5,291 nucleotides of DNA, taken from Nitrosomonas sp. UBA6494. Lineage in GTDB: Bacteria; Pseudomonadota; Gammaproteobacteria; Burkholderiales; Nitrosomonadaceae. The notes beneath the pieces are model-generated. The model ran no database searches and was not told the origin of the DNA. It saw only the letters and a program-made list of their open reading frames with translations. The translations under genes and the position numbers were made by a program. The stretch is taken from assembly GCA_002435335.1 (NCBI GenBank), contig DJMI01000021.1, forward strand, positions 1-5,291, read 5' to 3'. Position 1 is the stretch's first letter. The number at the start of each line of letters is the position of its first letter. Of this stretch, positions 5,137 to 5,291 are shown one piece after another.

Positions 5137-5160
5137 AACCGGGATAACCGGTTTTGTTGT
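5137..5160 (+). terminator. Probable intrinsic terminator of the subtilase gene
   Basis: AACCGG (5137-5142) pairs with CCGGTT (5148-5153) across a 5-base GATAA loop. The T-rich run TTTTGTTGT extends from inside the right arm to 5160. The short stem is offset by four G-C pairs and by the correct T-tract on the rightward strand. It ends next to the promoter of the following gene, a sensible place to insulate the two units. Confidence 0.5.
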
Positions 5161-5186
5161 CGATTCATCCATGCTGGCTTTATAAT
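5157..5186 (+). promoter_or_regulatory. Sigma-70 promoter with consensus -10 (TATAAT)
   Basis: TATAAT at 5181-5186 is a perfect -10 box. TTGTCG at 5157-5162 matches four of six -35 bases at 18-base spacing. Transcription would start near 5193 and run rightward into the hairpin at 5206-5238 and then the open frame at 5249/5264. This is the best promoter-like site in the window. Confidence 0.6.
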
Positions 5187-5205
5187 CCGCATCTTACAAA
5201 ATTGA

Positions 5206-5238
5206 CACTCTGACATCGGTAGGACCGATGTCAGAGTG
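5206..5238. promoter_or_regulatory. Perfect 15-bp inverted repeat in the leader of the next gene
   Basis: CACTCTGACATCGGT (5206-5220) and its exact reverse complement (5224-5238) are separated by only three bases (AGG). From the promoter at 5181 the RNA would carry this stem about 13 bases from its 5' end and 10 bases before the ATG at 5249. The rightward strand has no T-tract, but the leftward strand reads TCAATTTTG after the stem, so it could instead stop leftward transcription. Leader stem, operator or terminator remain open. Confidence 0.6.
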
Positions 5239-5263
5239 ATCGCTAAACATGCGCCCCAATGGT

Positions 5264-5291
5264 ATGAATCCAAATCTCAATCTGCTGCAAC
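5264..5291 (+). CDS. Start of a rightward gene, possibly succinyldiaminopimelate transaminase (DapC), cut by the window end
   Basis: The frame from ATG 5264 reads MNPNLNLLQ up to the window end. An in-frame ATG at 5249 would add MRPNG. Betaproteobacterial DapC proteins (PLP-dependent N-succinyldiaminopimelate aminotransferases of the lysine/peptidoglycan pathway) typically begin MNP-L--LQPYPFEKL, and this is the only reason for the suggestion. A strong promoter stands about 80 bases upstream, which supports a gene here. Neither ATG has a clear Shine-Dalgarno site, and nine residues are too few for a firm call; another N-terminus of similar sequence could give the same match. Confidence 0.35.

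Noticed and set aside
5202..5207. Consensus -35 hexamer TTGACA
   Set aside because: No -10 box lies 16-18 bases downstream; that position is inside the perfect inverted repeat. It is more likely a coincidence at the stem edge.
1..5291. CRISPR array, tRNA, rRNA, transposase, integrase or att site
   Set aside because: I looked on both strands and saw no spaced repeats, cloverleaf-like sequence, conserved rRNA segment or mobile-element gene.

Overview
This window looks like chromosomal DNA of a Gram-negative proteobacterium. By eye the base composition is balanced, the genes are closely packed with clear Shine-Dalgarno sites, and the families present (EAL phosphodiesterase, DUF1326/DUF2182 pair, DUF938 methyltransferase, proteinase K-like secreted protease) are common in beta- and gammaproteobacteria. 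A betaproteobacterium, possibly of the Nitrosomonas type, is my best guess, but this is inference and not proven. I saw no rRNA, tRNA, CRISPR array, transposase or att site.

Layout. (1) Bases 1-708, + strand: the 3' part of a c-di-GMP phosphodiesterase (EAL domain) whose N-terminal region lies outside the window. (2) Bases 761-3580, - strand: a tight four-gene unit, read right to left. It encodes a DUF938 (METTL26-like) methyltransferase, an atypical SDR protein with Phe in place of the catalytic Tyr (joined to the first gene by a 4-base ATGA overlap), a cysteine-rich DUF1326 protein, and a DUF2182 polytopic membrane protein. (3) Bases 3581-3861: a divergent intergenic control region. It holds a good -10 box and a 12-bp palindrome before the leftward unit, and a strong Shine-Dalgarno site before the rightward gene. 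(4) Bases 3862-5041, + strand: a secreted I9/S8 subtilase of the proteinase K type, split into two frames. (5) Bases 5042-5291: a structured intergenic region with two long hairpins, a probable terminator, a consensus TATAAT promoter and the likely first codons of another rightward gene. Its N-terminus (MNPNLNLLQ) resembles betaproteobacterial succinyldiaminopimelate transaminase (DapC).

The main point of interest is the subtilase. Its reading frame is broken exactly inside a pentanucleotide tandem repeat (GGATT, 3.8 copies, 4219-4237) that lies on the conserved WGLDRID segment at the start of the mature enzyme. Removing two units (10 bases) restores a continuous 389-residue protein with the family consensus; adding one unit also restores the frame with five extra residues. 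All catalytic residues downstream are intact. This could be a phase-variable ON/OFF switch, a fresh inactivating duplication, or a sequence error. The second point is the four-gene leftward unit, which joins four poorly characterised families in one apparent transcript.
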